This document shows positions 1 to 11,450 of a stretch of 64,000 nucleotides of DNA, in pieces. How positions within the stretch are numbered: the stretch's first letter is position 1; the number at the start of each line of letters is the position of its first letter. Location: positions 806,001-870,000 of the forward strand of contig JAWWNJ010000025.1 of NCBI GenBank assembly GCA_037176885.1, written 5' to 3'. The position numbers and the translations under genes are program-made. Origin of the DNA: Favolaschia claudopus (taxonomy: Eukaryota; Basidiomycota; Agaricomycetes; Agaricales; Mycenaceae). Below the pieces are notes generated by a model. It worked only from the letters and a program-made list of their open reading frames with translations. It was not told the origin of the DNA and ran no database searches.

Positions 1-181
1 GGAACCCATTTCCACTTTCCATTTTGGGAAACTCACTTTTTCCTCTTGTGTTGTATCGCTGAACGTCCTGAAGAGCCTGAAGCAGGTGTCACTCCAAAGT
101 TCTGACCTATTATCTTCTGCGAATCGCATGAACTTGGAAATATAGATTTTGTGCAAGGTATCTTCTGACGATGTTCTCAAT

Positions 182-442
182 GTACTGTACTAGTTGTTCA
201 CGTTATGTGTGACGGCCCGTCGTGAACTGAACTTTTTGAAGTTGGTGACGGGTGACACCGATTTTTTTGGCCCAGAAAGGGCAAGAAAATCGAAAAAATC
301 TCCGGCCGGCATGTGCCGAGCAGTGCCGGCCTACCATATATGGTAATTTTGATGTGATTGACGTGTTGTGAACAACTTGTCCAGTGAACAATTTGGGTGA
401 CGGGTGACACCCAGTGAACAACCGGTCGGATTAGTACAGTAC
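182..442. repeat. Putative MITE-like inverted-repeat element
   Basis: An 11-bp perfect inverted repeat, GTACTGTACTA at 182-192 and its complement at 432-442, bounds about 260 bp. Just inside it lies a second pair, GTTGTTCAC at 193-201 and GTGAACAAC at 414-422, with a further GTGAACAAC at 368-376. The inside also has two direct copies of GGTGACGGGTGACACC (near 244 and 396). There is no credible coding potential. A short non-autonomous DNA transposon is my inference; no clear target-site duplication is visible and the left end may have lost a few bases. Confidence 0.4.
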
Positions 443-560
443 TCGTAGGCGCTTGTCGGCGGCTGCGCATCCACATCTCGACAAACCAAACGTCATGGGT
501 ATAATCTCTGAAAGCAAAAGGTTCCTTGCTGCGTAAGGTACCGCAGCTACGCTGAAAACC

Positions 561-567
561 TATAAAA
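561..567 (+). promoter_or_regulatory. TATA box of the first LQSTYGF gene
   Basis: TATAAAA lies 117 nt upstream of the ATG at 684. The paralogous gene downstream has the same box at nearly the same distance, which supports both as core promoter elements. Confidence 0.6.
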
Positions 568-683
568 CATGGCCCCGATTTCCTCAGTGGGTTGCAACAA
601 CAAACGCGCCTCAGCTAAAGCAGACAGTTCTACCTCCAAAACTCTAAACCTCACCTCACTTCCTCGCATCCACCCCACCAGAA

Positions 684-1022
684 ATGTCCTCTGCATCCAG
701 CTCCACTACGACCCTCGTCACCATATCTTCGCGCACACCGTTGAACGGTGCTACCACCGCGAAGTCGAAGGATTTCCAGGCCGCATTCGCGAGCCTCCAA
801 TCTACCTACGGTTTCCCTGGGTCCGCCCCCAGCCCCGTACCCAAGAAATCTTCCTCCTCTCCCTCCGTTTCGGCGAAGTCCAGCGCCTCTGTCCCAGTCA
901 ACGCGCCATCGGCGCAGAATAAGGCCAAGAGAGATTATCGCTCCGCTTTTGGCAACCTCCAATCGACTTTTGGGTTTGGCGGGGCTGCCCCGTGCCCGGT
1001 TCCGAAGTCTACTCACTCATAA
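684..1022 (+). CDS. Small protein with two AFxxLQSTYGFxGxAPxPVPK repeats (copy 1)
   Basis: Intronless gene for 112 residues. No enzyme domain or signal peptide was recognised. The start matches that of the paralog at 2101 (both begin MSSAS) and is followed by a Ser/Thr-rich leader. Two copies of a roughly 27-residue motif are separated by a Ser/Pro/Ala-rich linker. Copy one reads FQAAFASLQSTYGFPGSAP followed by SPVPKK (about residues 30-55). Copy two reads YRSAFGNLQSTFGFGGAAP followed by CPVPK (about 83-108). Conservation of the motif both within the gene and between the two genes, against divergent linkers, is good evidence that it is translated and selected. Low complexity, small size and a TATA promoter suggest a strongly expressed, possibly stress-induced product. 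The function is unknown. Confidence 0.75.
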   Translation: MSSASSSTTTLVTISSRTPLNGATTAKSKDFQAAFASLQSTYGFPGSAPSPVPKKSSSSPSVSAKSSASVPVNAPSAQNKAKRDYRSAFGNLQSTFGFGGAAPCPVPKSTHS

Positions 1023-1991
1023 GTGAACGGTTGATCTGAAGGCAAGTTAATCTATTTTTTGTGAAATCGACGCGTTTATTGACTTGCTAGCATTTTTAAG
1101 ATGGCTTTTTTTACTCTTCTCAACAGACCGGCGACCCGGCCGCCTGGGATGGTCGCCACTCAGGTGTTACACCGTTACGACTCAGCGACAGGCCTCCGTT
1201 CTGGCTACACATAGCACTCGCTCGTGCTCGTAGTCGCATAGAGCGGATGATTTTGTCGCTTGCCACCGTAGCTCCTCTGGCCCACCTCAGTTTTCGTCCT
1301 TATCCCGTTTCGATGTCTCTGGTATAATTCCTACATTTGTTCCTATCACCTTCCATGCTCCCAGGATAACAATTAGTACACTCCTTACTTGCCGTTTTTT
1401 CTCGCGTTGCTGTACAACACTACAATAATGTTTCCTACTTTGCTGTGTGTTAGGTGCCCTAACTGCAACCAGCTTTTGATTATCTTTCCCATGAATTCAC
1501 TGAACTTGGATCTTGATCGGCTTGGAATCCCCGCATCTCTGTTGTTGCGTATAAATCAGTTCGGCGGTTTCCCAACGTTCCACAGCGATTGAACAACACG
1601 CTGAAGGTGTATGGCTAAATTCCTGATGTTCGTCAAAAAGAATTCGAAGCATGACAGCTTTCAGAGAGTATTCAATTCTAAGAAACCCGGCGAACACGAA
1701 TTTTCAGGGACAAAACGCACTGAAAATGCGGGCTGACGTTGTCAGTTCGGTACCGACCCTCACATGCCTCACACTCAGACCCCCTTTGACAGGAAAGTGA
1801 AAATTAAACATAATTTGGCAAGGATCTATTCAAGTTCATGCATGACTCGCGTTTTCTGCGTTCCTGCCACTGCAACTTGAAATTGAGAGTGAGTCAGCCC
1901 TGAGCAATTCAAAGACAAAGGCGCTTCCGACGTCACGATCGTAAATGCTAAACAAAGCCTTTGTTGTGGTTCCCGCACAGGCTCCGAGAGC
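1023..1991. other. Intergenic region between the LQSTYGF genes
   Basis: It holds the 3' flank of copy 1 and the upstream region of copy 2. A short open stretch near 1389-1592 has no recognisable similarity and is not called. No repeat was found. Confidence 0.5.
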
Positions 1992-1998
1992 TATAAAA
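1992..1998 (+). promoter_or_regulatory. TATA box of the second LQSTYGF gene
   Basis: TATAAAA lies 103 nt upstream of the ATG at 2101. Sequence and spacing parallel the box upstream of the first copy. Confidence 0.6.
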
Positions 1999-2100
1999 TC
2001 TTGGTTCCCTACGTCGTGACAATAGATTCTCTCAACACACCCCACAGCCCAACTTCAGCGTATAAGAAGCGAGCCACTCTTACCGCATCCCCTCATAAAA

Positions 2101-2544
2101 ATGTCCTCTGCTTCCACATCTACTGTCTCCCTCGCGTCCACCGCGACCGTGTCATCCCGCGCGCCACTCAACAGCTCCAATACTGTTAAACAGCCGAAGG
2201 ACTATCAGGCGGCGTTCGGCAACCTCCAGTCCACCTATGGAATGAACGGTTCAGCGCCGATACCGGTGCAAAAGAAACGCGCTTCCCCACCTGCATCGCT
2301 CGCGAAGCGCGCGCCGCAGGACCAGCCGCCGACGAGGAAAAATTTCTCGTCCGCATTCGGGGACTTGCAGTCTACATACGGTTTCGCTGGGGCCATCCCA
2401 TCGCCCGTCCCGAAACTGAAATCGAGGCCGGAGAGATCAGAAAATACTTCCTTTTCTTCGAGATTTGGCGGCTTCCGGAGATGGCTCACGGAGCCTTCGT
2501 CGTCCAAAAGCCATAACGTTCGGGAAGTCCCAAAGTCTTCCTAG
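2101..2544 (+). CDS. Small protein with two AFxxLQSTYGFxGxAPxPVPK repeats (copy 2)
   Basis: Intronless gene for 147 residues, a tandem paralog of the gene at 684-1022 in the same orientation. It shares the MSSAS start, the Ser/Thr-rich leader and the xRxPLN segment. Two motif copies are present: YQAAFGNLQSTYGMNGSAP (about residues 36-55) and FSSAFGDLQSTYGFAGAIP (about 80-98), each followed by PxPVxK. It differs by a C-terminal extension of about 40 residues rich in Ser, Arg and Lys, ending in a phenylalanine/arginine-rich segment. No membrane span, signal peptide or known domain was seen. Function unknown; the motif could be a linear binding element. The alternative of chance ORFs is unlikely given the shared pattern. 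Confidence 0.78.
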   Translation: MSSASTSTVSLASTATVSSRAPLNSSNTVKQPKDYQAAFGNLQSTYGMNGSAPIPVQKKRASPPASLAKRAPQDQPPTRKNFSSAFGDLQSTYGFAGAIPSPVPKLKSRPERSENTSFSSRFGGFRRWLTEPSSSKSHNVREVPKSS

Positions 2545-3573
2545 TATGTGATCGTGTTGTAGGTTGGATACCGGTCCTTGATTCGGGTTGTTCACCAGTC
2601 TTTGCAGTTGCTTGAAATATTGTGGAGGACCCCATCCAATGCCCTGATACGGAGAACATGACTTGAGTATTCCTTGTCGGTTAGCGGCAAATCATATCGC
2701 GAGCGAGGTTTCGCTACAGGGAGGCACCGAACTGTTTCCTGTATATGAACTTTCCTATCCTATCGGGACTTGCGTTTCACTTGATTCACTGTTGTCTTGT
2801 GTATACTTGTAATAATTCAGTCATTCGAAGCCCTGTATTCATAGAATTTCTTGTCGGACACTGGCAGAACGGATGTTCAATCCAGATTGTGGCTCAAGAA
2901 GTAGCAACATCCAGAGCACAGAGTTGAGAGACAGTTCAACCGCTTCACGGTTTCTGGTTGGATGATCCTTGGATTTCGCAGTCAAGGTCCTCGTTCTGCA
3001 ACAAATAGCGTTTCCTGTGGGATAGCCATTGTGCAGAGTGCAGAAAGCGAATTGTTAGCAAGAGATTTTTTCATGCTAGATCTTTTATGTAACGATTTGC
3101 CTTGAATCCAGCAATTTCGTGTGCGTGGTTGAGTGAAAGAACGACATCAACTTAGGTTGATGGGAACCGGACACCGCCACTGAATGCTACCTGTCATTCC
3201 GGCTGATGCCGAATGTTTTCTCCTTGTGCTCATATTGTGTTCTTCTCCTGCTCTGGTCCAATGGCCACAAAATGCCCCGTCTCTCGGTTTCCTTCAGCCT
3301 ACGAACGCTCCCCTCGTATCTACGAGGAAATTTTGGACACGCCGATGCTCCCTGACCCTCTAAAGCTCTAACCCCCAATCAATCCTTCGCATTTGGTTCA
3401 GCAATAAACTGTGAGTGTTCATTTTGTCAGATTACATTCCACGCTCGTCTGATTCTCGACAACGTGCCGCAAGCACAGAAAGATACGCGGCCAACATGTG
3501 CGGCACCTCAGTCGACTCCGTGGACGCTTATAATAGCCCAATATGATTTCCCATCCTGAGATACTCCCCCAAC
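2545..3573. other. Intergenic, no gene recognised
   Basis: Region between the LQSTYGF pair and the NACHT-WD40 gene. Short open frames on both strands (for example 2745-2927 and 3187-3378) lack domain signals. Nothing repeated was noticed. Confidence 0.5.
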
Positions 3574-6500
3574 ATGGGTAAGCGCACCGCAACTGGTGTG
3601 CTCACAACGGTGCTCGGCCTGGTCGAAATTGCTGCGGAAGAAATACCTTTCCCTGGCGTGAAAACGGCAGTGGGAGGTGTTCTTGAAATCGTCAAAGGAA
3701 TCAACGTACGAAATAGTCGGGAACTTCGTCGACCTGCTGCTCACAACTCCCAAATTAGAAAACCAAGCAAAACAAGAAGGCCTTGGCAACTCTTCGCGAC
3801 GATATGTATCAGCTTTCTCAAAGCGTGATAGAGCCGTTATCCAAAGCGAACCCAGCAACAATTTCTCCAGGCCTTCGGAACGCTGTTGATTCCCTAGTCG
3901 AGTACGCAACATCGCTTTCAGTGGCCAAAATCATCGTCTTACAAATATAAATATCCATAGTGACCTACTTCGAAGCGCCGACGAGTGGCAAACCAGGTCT
4001 AAGAAGCCGTGGATTGTCAGATTCTTTCAACGAGAAGACGACAGCGATGATATTGAAAAGTTCTCTCTCAGTATCAAAGCTTCCAAAGACCGTTTTCTGG
4101 TAAGCTCGAAAGGTTTGTGAATGATCGATTTTTCATTAAAATGCACCTATTAGTTGGCGTCGAATGTCAGACAAGAAATTCAAGAAGGGACAATCATCGG
4201 CCAATTAGACGTATGCTTCGCATCCTCCTCTAGCAAATTTGTCTGAAACCTTGGGCAGGATATGGGAACGGCAGCGCGCATGAGAGGTATGGCCGAGTCA
4301 TCTTGGGTTTCCGTCCCTCACGCGGGGGTTAGAAATTTCCGCGCTACTAGAAGAACTGAATCCAGTCAAAGCGGCCAGCCATCAATCCCTCCGTCCTACG
4401 GGTGGCGGAGTATGCTGCGAAGGAACGCGTGTCGACGCCTTGCAGACTATTAATCAATGGATGCTAGATCCTGCAGCCTCTCCTTTGTTCTGGTTAAATG
4501 GCATGACTGGTGTCGGCAAGTCCACCATCGCATTAACTGTGGCTTTGGGGGCGGAGAAATTCTGGGTTGCTAGCTTCTTCTGCTCGCGACAGGAAGGAAG
4601 CTTGCGAGACTCCGCAAGAATTATTCCAACTCTTGCGTATCAGCTGGCCAACCTCGACGCAGGGCTGAAGGGGCTGATTGGGAATTCCTTGGATGCCCAT
4701 CGTACCATCGCGTCCGAATCTACCAACAGGCAATTCGATAAGCTACTCCTGGAACCGTTGAGAAGTCTTCAAGAGGGTCATCATCCTATATTACTGGTTC
4801 TCGACGCACTCGATGAGTGCGAAGATCGCGGGGTAGCTGAGCTGTTGCGGGTCATAGTGACAGCGTCCTCTAAACAAGACTTTCCGACGACTCTGAAGAT
4901 CTTCGTCACCAGTCGCCCAGAGCGCCATATCAGAGTCGTTCTTGCGCCGTCTCACCCTCGCGGACTACGACTCCAGGATATCGATAAGAATGTCATTGAC
5001 AGTGACATCCGAATATTTGTGGACGCTGAAATAACGAAAATCAATGTTGAACTGGAACTCGAGATGGAGACGGATTGGATAACGGCCAAGGACAAGAGTT
5101 CTCTCGTGCAGCGCTCGGAAGGTCTTTTCGTTGCTGCATCAACGATGCTTCGTTTCATTGGGGATCGCGGAGTGAGCGATCCGAAGCGACAGCTGCGCAT
5201 CCTTCTGGGCTTGCAGAAGTCTCCTGGCGCAAATCGGTACGAGCAATTGGACCAGCTCTACCTCCAGGTTCTCGCTAGCTCAGTGGCTTCGACTGCCAAC
5301 AAACCGGAGGTCCTCGACCGATTTCAGAAGGTTGTCGGGAGCATTCTTCTTCTCAAAGACAGCCTTCCGGTGGCCACTCTCGCCCGACTCCTTGACATGG
5401 AAGCAGGATCGGTCAGGGCAGCGTTAGCGAATCTTCACTCGGTCATCAATGTGCCAATGTCTAGTCACGAATCTCCCCAAATCTACCATACCTCATTCCG
5501 CGAGTTTCTGACTTCGCCGGGTCGCTGCACAGACAAGGACTTTTTGGTGGTCGAAAGTGTTCACGAAGCGAGACTGGCTCTATGTTGCTTGAGGTTGATG
5601 CACGTACACCTCAAGCGTAACATGGCTGGCTTAGCTGGAGCATTGGATCCGCTTTCCGAAGAAACGAAAGATAAAATCGGTTCAATAATCTCGCCCGAAT
5701 TGAGCTACGCTTGTTGTCATTGGGGAGCGCATCTTTCACGAGCAAAGGTAGAGGACAAGGCCCTGACAAAGGAAGTCGAAATTTTTGCGAGGCAAAGTCT
5801 TCCGTTTTGGATCGAGGCTTTGAGTCTATTGGGCATGGTGCCGGTTGCGCAGGGGGCAACCAGAGCCGCACATCAGAGCGCGGTGCGTGATCTGGTATAT
5901 ACTTTTGTCAAGGCAGCTCAAGGCTAATATGGCTTATTTCATCCTATAGCCACTACTTTCCTGCTCGGAAGAGGTCACAACGATGTTCGGCGATATATAC
6001 CGACTGCTTCACGTCGATTCGGATGTGCTGGAAGCCAGCCCTCTTGGTATTTATACCGCTATCCAACGATCTTCATCCAAAAGTGTTCTGTTCAAAACCT
6101 ACTCTTCGCAATGGCCGATGGACCGAGCGCTAGATCCCGCAAGCCAGGCAGCAGGTATCTGGTCGATGTCGTTTTCCCCCGACGGCACGAGGGTCGCGGG
6201 TGGACTGGTGGATTGGAGCGTTCGAATATGGGACGTGCAATCTGGCATTCAGAGGGCGCATTTGCGTGGTCATATCGACTGGGTTGTTTGTGTGGCCTTC
6301 TGCCCTCGTGGAGCACGCATTGCGTCCTCCTCGCACGACAAAACCGTTTGCATCTGGGAACCAGCTACTGAACGAAATATTCATGTTCTGAGGCATCCTG
6401 CTTGGGTGAATTCTATCAGTTTTCTACAAGATGGATCTCGTCTGGCCTCTGGTGCAGAAGACGGCCATCTTCGCCTTTGGGACGCGCTCTCAGGCCAATT

Positions 6501-7074
6501 GCGTGAGACGATTGAACCTGCCCACGGACCCGTTACTTGCATCAGGTTTTCACCTAACAGCACCTTAGTGGCAGCAGCCTTTTTCGACACCACTATCGGA
6601 GTCTGGGACGCAGAATTTACCACTCAAATCGCGACATTCACAGGGCATACCTACATCGTCGCAAGTCTCTCATTCAATCCTGACGCTACCCGGCTGGTGT
6701 CGGGCTCCTGGGATGCTACTGCCCGCATGTGGGACCCGTCGACAGGGGAGCATATCCTCACTTTCGAAGGGCATGCTAGCGGGCTCAACAGTGTCGCGTA
6801 TTCGCCAGACGGACGGCGTCTAGCTTCCGCGTCGGATGACAAGACCGTTCGGTTGTGGGACACTGCAACTGGCGAGGAACTTGCGGTGCTTGGAGCGCAT
6901 TCCCATTGGGCTGCATCTGTAGCTTTTTCTTCGGTCGGGTCATACGTCGCATCCGCGGCTTGGGACGGTACTGGAGCTGTATGGGACACGACTACGCTGA
7001 CCAGGAAGGCTACACTTGTCCCTGCTGCAGTTCCGAGCAAAAGCAACCGCAGACGCTTCTCCGTTAGGGTATAG
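3574..7074 (+). CDS. NACHT-WD40 STAND (NLR-like) protein
   Basis: Predicted signal-transduction ATPase of the fungal NWD type, the group containing het-d/het-e. The helical N-terminal region starts at MGKRTATGVLTTVLG and continues over short exons; clear splice pairs include 4100-4153, 4211-4258 and 4287-4332. The NACHT module follows: P-loop GMTGVGKST near 4503, Walker B-like LLVLDALDEC near 4795, and a sensor-like TSRPERHI near 4910. A 55-bp intron at 5895-5949 keeps phase 0 and joins NACHT to the C-terminal part. Seven WD40 repeats follow, seen from the terminal signatures VRIWD, VCIWE, LRLWD, IGVWD, ARMWD, VRLWD and GAVWD (6220-6990). The repeats are fairly divergent, so a recently homogenised repeat array is not evident. 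Such proteins mediate non-self recognition or allorecognition; the ligand is unknown. The start at 3574 is the least certain part. Confidence 0.85.
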
Positions 7075-7157
7075 CATATGCCTTTGCCGCTGCAATTCAC
7101 GCATCACATGATAACTAGATTACATTCGAGCTAATGAAACATTTTACATCACTGATT

Positions 7158-8517
7158 TCAAACGAGCTTCGCACAGGCAGATCTAACGTTTACATAGTCG
7201 CCCTCCGCCTTGAGGAATTGCAGCTTCACCTGGGGTCCGAATACAAGTGCATGCGTTGACCCTCCGAAGTGGAACGAACCAATCTCATCACCCTTTTGGA
7301 CGCGCTGTCCTGCGTGCACAGTGATATCGCAACTCGAAACCTCGACCATACCGACGCCAATGAAGCACATAAGCCCGATGCGCGGGTCGTCGGCAAGGAT
7401 GAAGATCAGGGCGCGAGTCGCGACGTGCGTGAGGAACGGTTGCTGGCCCTGGAACGCAACGAGATCTGGGGACGGCGGTGAATCCTCCGGTATGCCCGCG
7501 AAGTAGGTGCCTTCAACAACGAGAGCCTTGACAATCGTCCCGGTCACCGGCGCGTGCCATCGGTGGTAATAGTATGGGCTGAGGAAAGCCTGATACACTG
7601 TACCACCGATGAAGCTGTTCGCGAGCGGATCGGCAAGCATGTGCACCAGTGAGTAGGGCTGCGAGTCCTTGAACCAAAATGTGTCCTTTGCGTTCACCTT
7701 TGTTCTGTACCGCAGGACCTTGGACTCGCACGCACTCGCGATATACGTGCTGTCGTCGGGGTAATCCACGGGACGTGCATTGTCCCTAAGCTTGCGGGCA
7801 AAGAAACTGTCCCAGGAAGTGAAACCCCAGTGTGGCAGCTTCGGGTCGCACACAAAGAGGTCGATGAAGCCAGGCATGTTCTGCATAGCGGCTTCACCAA
7901 GCCATCCTTTGGCATTCTCGGTTAGGACCCAGGCTGACTCCGGAGAAGATAGATACTTTGACCAGACCGCGAAAACGTTGCGGAACTGGTCATTGACGTC
8001 ACGGTTGATGAGGATGGTCAAGCCGTTGGACATGGACATTGGCCATTGCATGATAGCGGTGAACGGCAAAAAAACGAGGAAGTCCGGATTATATTCCGGG
8101 GCATCGTTAACAAATCTGTCGAAGCACTTGAGCATGGTCAGGTAGTCCTTGACCTGGGCGGAGAAATGAATATAGGCGATCTCATGTCGGACTCTGAAGT
8201 CTTACCTGCGGCCGACCTAAAGGATCTGATTTCGGAACCGAGTCGAAGAGCCTATGGAAGCCCATGAAGAGCTCGGGGTCGCTCTCGATAGCGTTCTTGA
8301 AGCCGATGACCGCTGGATTTTCTATCTCCTTGTGCTTTTTGAGTTCTTTGAGAATTTTATCGATCCAGTCAGCCAGCTGGTCCGGCCGGTCAGGAATCCA
8401 GCCACCCAGACTCATATCGAGGGGTTGATTGTACGGCGTTGACGAGAATGGACCGTCGTGGAGCGGGGGTCTACGAACGCCATGGGGTGCACCCGGGTGT
8501 GCGCGTCTAGTCGACAT
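7158..8517 (-). CDS. PsiD-like phosphatidylserine decarboxylase family enzyme
   Basis: Two exons, 8517-8206 and 8153-7158, join in phase 0 across a 52-bp intron to give 435 residues. That is close to PsiD, the L-tryptophan decarboxylase of psilocybin-producing fungi (about 440). The N-terminal part (NAIESDPELFMGFHRLFDSV) resembles the PSDC-type domain of this family. The catalytic half carries WGFTSWDSFFARKLR, ASACES and YHRWHAPVTGTIVK. Near the C-terminus, FHFGGSTHAL contains the Gly-Ser-Thr self-cleavage site that makes the pyruvoyl group, with Ser at about 403, leaving a short alpha chain of about 33 residues. No signal peptide or membrane anchor is seen, as expected for the soluble fungal branch and unlike organellar PSDs. 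The substrate could be phosphatidylserine or an amino acid. No psiH, psiK or psiM homolog lies nearby. Confidence 0.88.
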
Positions 8518-9790
8518 GCTCAGTCAATGGATGCGAAGAGGGAGGGGTCGGTTCTTCGTATGCAAAATAGATCGATTTCAGCTGCAGTTTTTATTCACAG
8601 TCGGAGACAATGCGATAGTCCCCATAAGCGCGCAGACAGACAGGGCACACGGAGTCTCGGAGTACGTTCTCTTCCAGAACACCAGCTGACGATGAATGAA
8701 CACCAGAGGGGGTAAATTAGCCCCCATAAGAATTATTTGCCAGGGTTCTGCACAAGGACAGTTGTCAAAGTTTGACTTTCGTCTTGGTCCGCTTTGCAAT
8801 AGTGCAAGGTTCTTGGTCAGATTCGCCTGGACGTAAACGAGCAGTGAATCGGTATCGCCATTGAAAGATCCAGTTAGAGTCTGTTAGACAGAGACGTTTC
8901 GTGAACGAAGCGATTTATCGAAAGGCTTTGTTTTGGGGTGTATCCACATCTAGTTGGGTGGGAGAACCTTCCACTTCACAGACGAGCAGCGAACTGAAGG
9001 GTCGGACAACACCGCAGCAGAGAGCAAGCCAGCAAACTCAGGCTGTTCAGTCAAAATTGTGAACACTAGCGAATTGCAATTTGGTGGGCAATTATTACCT
9101 TCCACTACAGAATATCGCACGTAGAGGAAGCTTTCCATCGATTCCTTCCTTTCCAACATACGGCAAGTCATTGAGAACGGTTGAAGTTGGGATGAAGACA
9201 AAGCACAGACTTGAGCACGGAGGACTCGGAGGAGCTTTGCCGCGGCAGGCCGCGGCCACGACAGTCGTCAACACGATATTGAATTCAGAATATGATCGCA
9301 ACCACGATGACCACCAAAAGTTCTTGAAAATCAAGGGCCGTTCGTGGCAATATACAGCTCCTCGTTGTGCGCTAGTCTCATTTTCCTGCCGAACGACGAG
9401 AAGACGACAATTACAAAGTATGTACATATGACCTCGGTTGAATTGCAATTGGCAAGAAACATTCCAGCTACCAAGTTGTCGAGTTGGAAGTAGATGAGCG
9501 CTACATAGACCAACATGTGATACGGGCAGGTTCCCCGCGTCAATCTGTTTGCAATCTAGTGGAAATCGGTGGCGGCCTTGCCAGCTTCCATTCGACATGT
9601 AAACTGAACGACAGGCCTCATTGTCACCTCCTTGTGCTATGTGGAGTTCCATGGTCTGGTGCCTTATGTTGTACGGCTTTCATTCGGCGACCCGATCGAC
9701 TTATCGTGAACATTTCCCATATCTGCAGCGAATCCTTCAGCAAGGACGTTCTCTGCCGTTTCACAGTACCTTCCGTCCGACCAAAAACCG
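8518..9790. other. Intergenic between divergent genes
   Basis: Shared upstream region of the PsiD-like gene (minus) and the first TenA-like gene (plus). A 185-codon open frame on the minus strand (9652-9095) is cysteine-rich without any domain or conserved pattern and is not called. No repeats were seen. Confidence 0.45.
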
Positions 9791-11095
9791 ATGAACTTTT
9801 CAGAGGAATCCAGTTTTCCTTCCCTGCCGCACGGTGTCCCTACACTGCCAGGCGGCCCGCACATTCAGGATTTTCCCCTTCACCCACCAGACCTCCCACA
9901 AATCCGAGCAAAGCTCTCTGGACGCCCCAGTGCCCACCTTGTCGGACTCACCAAGCTTCTCGCCTCAGAGGGTTTGCATCTCGATTACAAATTGCCACAC
10001 AAACGGACTCTGTAAGTCGAGCTGTTCCCCGCTTAGTTGAGGTGAAATAACGATGTTTCCTTTCTGTTCCAGCAAGAAAAAGAATTTCGCGGATGTCCTG
10101 ATCCACCAGAATAGAGACCTATGGTTCCAATATATGTACAACCGGTTTTGCTGGACCATGGCGGTCTCGAAGGAACCCGTCGACCCTCACTTCAAGGATT
10201 ATTGCGAGGTGAAATAGACCGCCTCGTCCCTAGAGCAGTTCTGACGAAACGTATGCATATAGCAAGACTACGCCGCCATCTGGGCGTACGTCCGCCACAT
10301 GGCCTGGAAAGCTTCGGCGTGTTCAGTCATCCAAGATGTCATCCAGGACGCCTCGACCATCGCTGAAGTACAGCTTTTCGGGATGGACTGGAAAGACCTC
10401 GTCATGGACAATTTCGGGTCGCGCGGATATGAGCTCGATAGCAAGAAGCTTACTCCGGCGATGGATAAGTTTATTGAATGGATGCAGGCAGAGGCGAGAA
10501 GAGCTGGAGAGACGAAAGATTACTTCAGGTTAAATGTCGTGATGACCCCTTGCATATTTGTTCGTTCAAAATCGGGCCTCCTTCCTATTCAACCCGATAC
10601 GTATTCTTTCGCAGGGTTATCCGAACATTTGCAAGTTGCTCAAACGACACATTTCGCCCGATAAATTTAGTGGGTACAGCGGTTTTATTCGCATTGATTC
10701 TTGCTAAAAGTTCGGTTCGCGACTCAGACGAGCTCTTCAAGACCGTCTGGATAGATCCCAACGACACTGATCACTTCGTGAAGCAAATTCGGGGTATGTA
10801 CATTCCCTCTACTTCGTAATTCTCTTTTAACAAGAGAATTCTTGCAGCCTACTTCGACTCTGTGCCAGCCCGCAACCCCGACGACTACACGAACGTCTTC
10901 CGCGAAGCCATCCAACACGATATCGACGTGTTTGCCTCGTTCCTCCCTCCATTCATGCCCCCTTTCATCTGGCCTTGGGAAGTCGACCATCACAATCTCT
11001 TTCATATTTCTTTCGGCCTGGACGACATCCCCTTCTCCCTTCTGAAGCTGGAGCTCGATGATTCCGATGCCGATGCGGATGGCACCCCCGCTTGA
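9791..11095 (+). CDS. TenA/heme-oxygenase-fold protein, copy 1
   Basis: Multi-exon gene. The first exon encodes a proline-rich leader and ends at a GTAAGT donor near 10013. The second carries DLWFQYMYNRFCWTMAVSKE and ends in FKDYCE. The third begins QDYAAIWAYVRHMAWKASAC, the pattern of the TenA/THI-4 (thiaminase II) superfamily (QDYxxxxxxxR). A later segment (VVMTPCIFGYPNICKLL) matches the PCxxxY stretch of that fold, and the last exons give LFKTVWIDPNDTDHF and FREAIQHDIDVFASF. The gene at 11451 matches it segment by segment, which fixes most exons. TenA proteins hydrolyse aminopyrimidines in thiamine salvage, but sequence divergence makes this activity uncertain. The intron near 10800-10848 contains a perfect 9-bp inverted repeat. 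Confidence 0.6.
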
Positions 11096-11450
11096 TTCAC
11101 TCGTCCGGGATTCCAAGTAGGAATTGACGTGTAGCGTATGCAACTATGTGATAGATCTAAGATCGCTCGATAAAGTTCAATTGGGCTTGTTACCCACTCC
11201 GGCGCTTAAACTGCTTCATTCTAGGTGTCAGATACGGAGCTATTTCTTGGTACGCATGTCTTCCAATGGTTTGCTGTGCAGTGGAACGAATCCTTAATCT
11301 ATATATTCTTGGAAGGTCTCGTGTGCAAGCGCCAAACTCTGGTTAACGCCCCTGCTCTCCGAGTCTCACTTCACTATCAACGAGTGAGCCTTTGTCTGGA
11401 ATGTGAATCCTCCCTGATTGACGCGCCCTCGCTTTGACTCGCAGGCAACC

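Noticed and set aside
9095..9652. 185-codon open frame on the minus strand as a gene
   Set aside because: No domain, signal peptide or conserved pattern; it lies in the shared promoter region of divergent genes.
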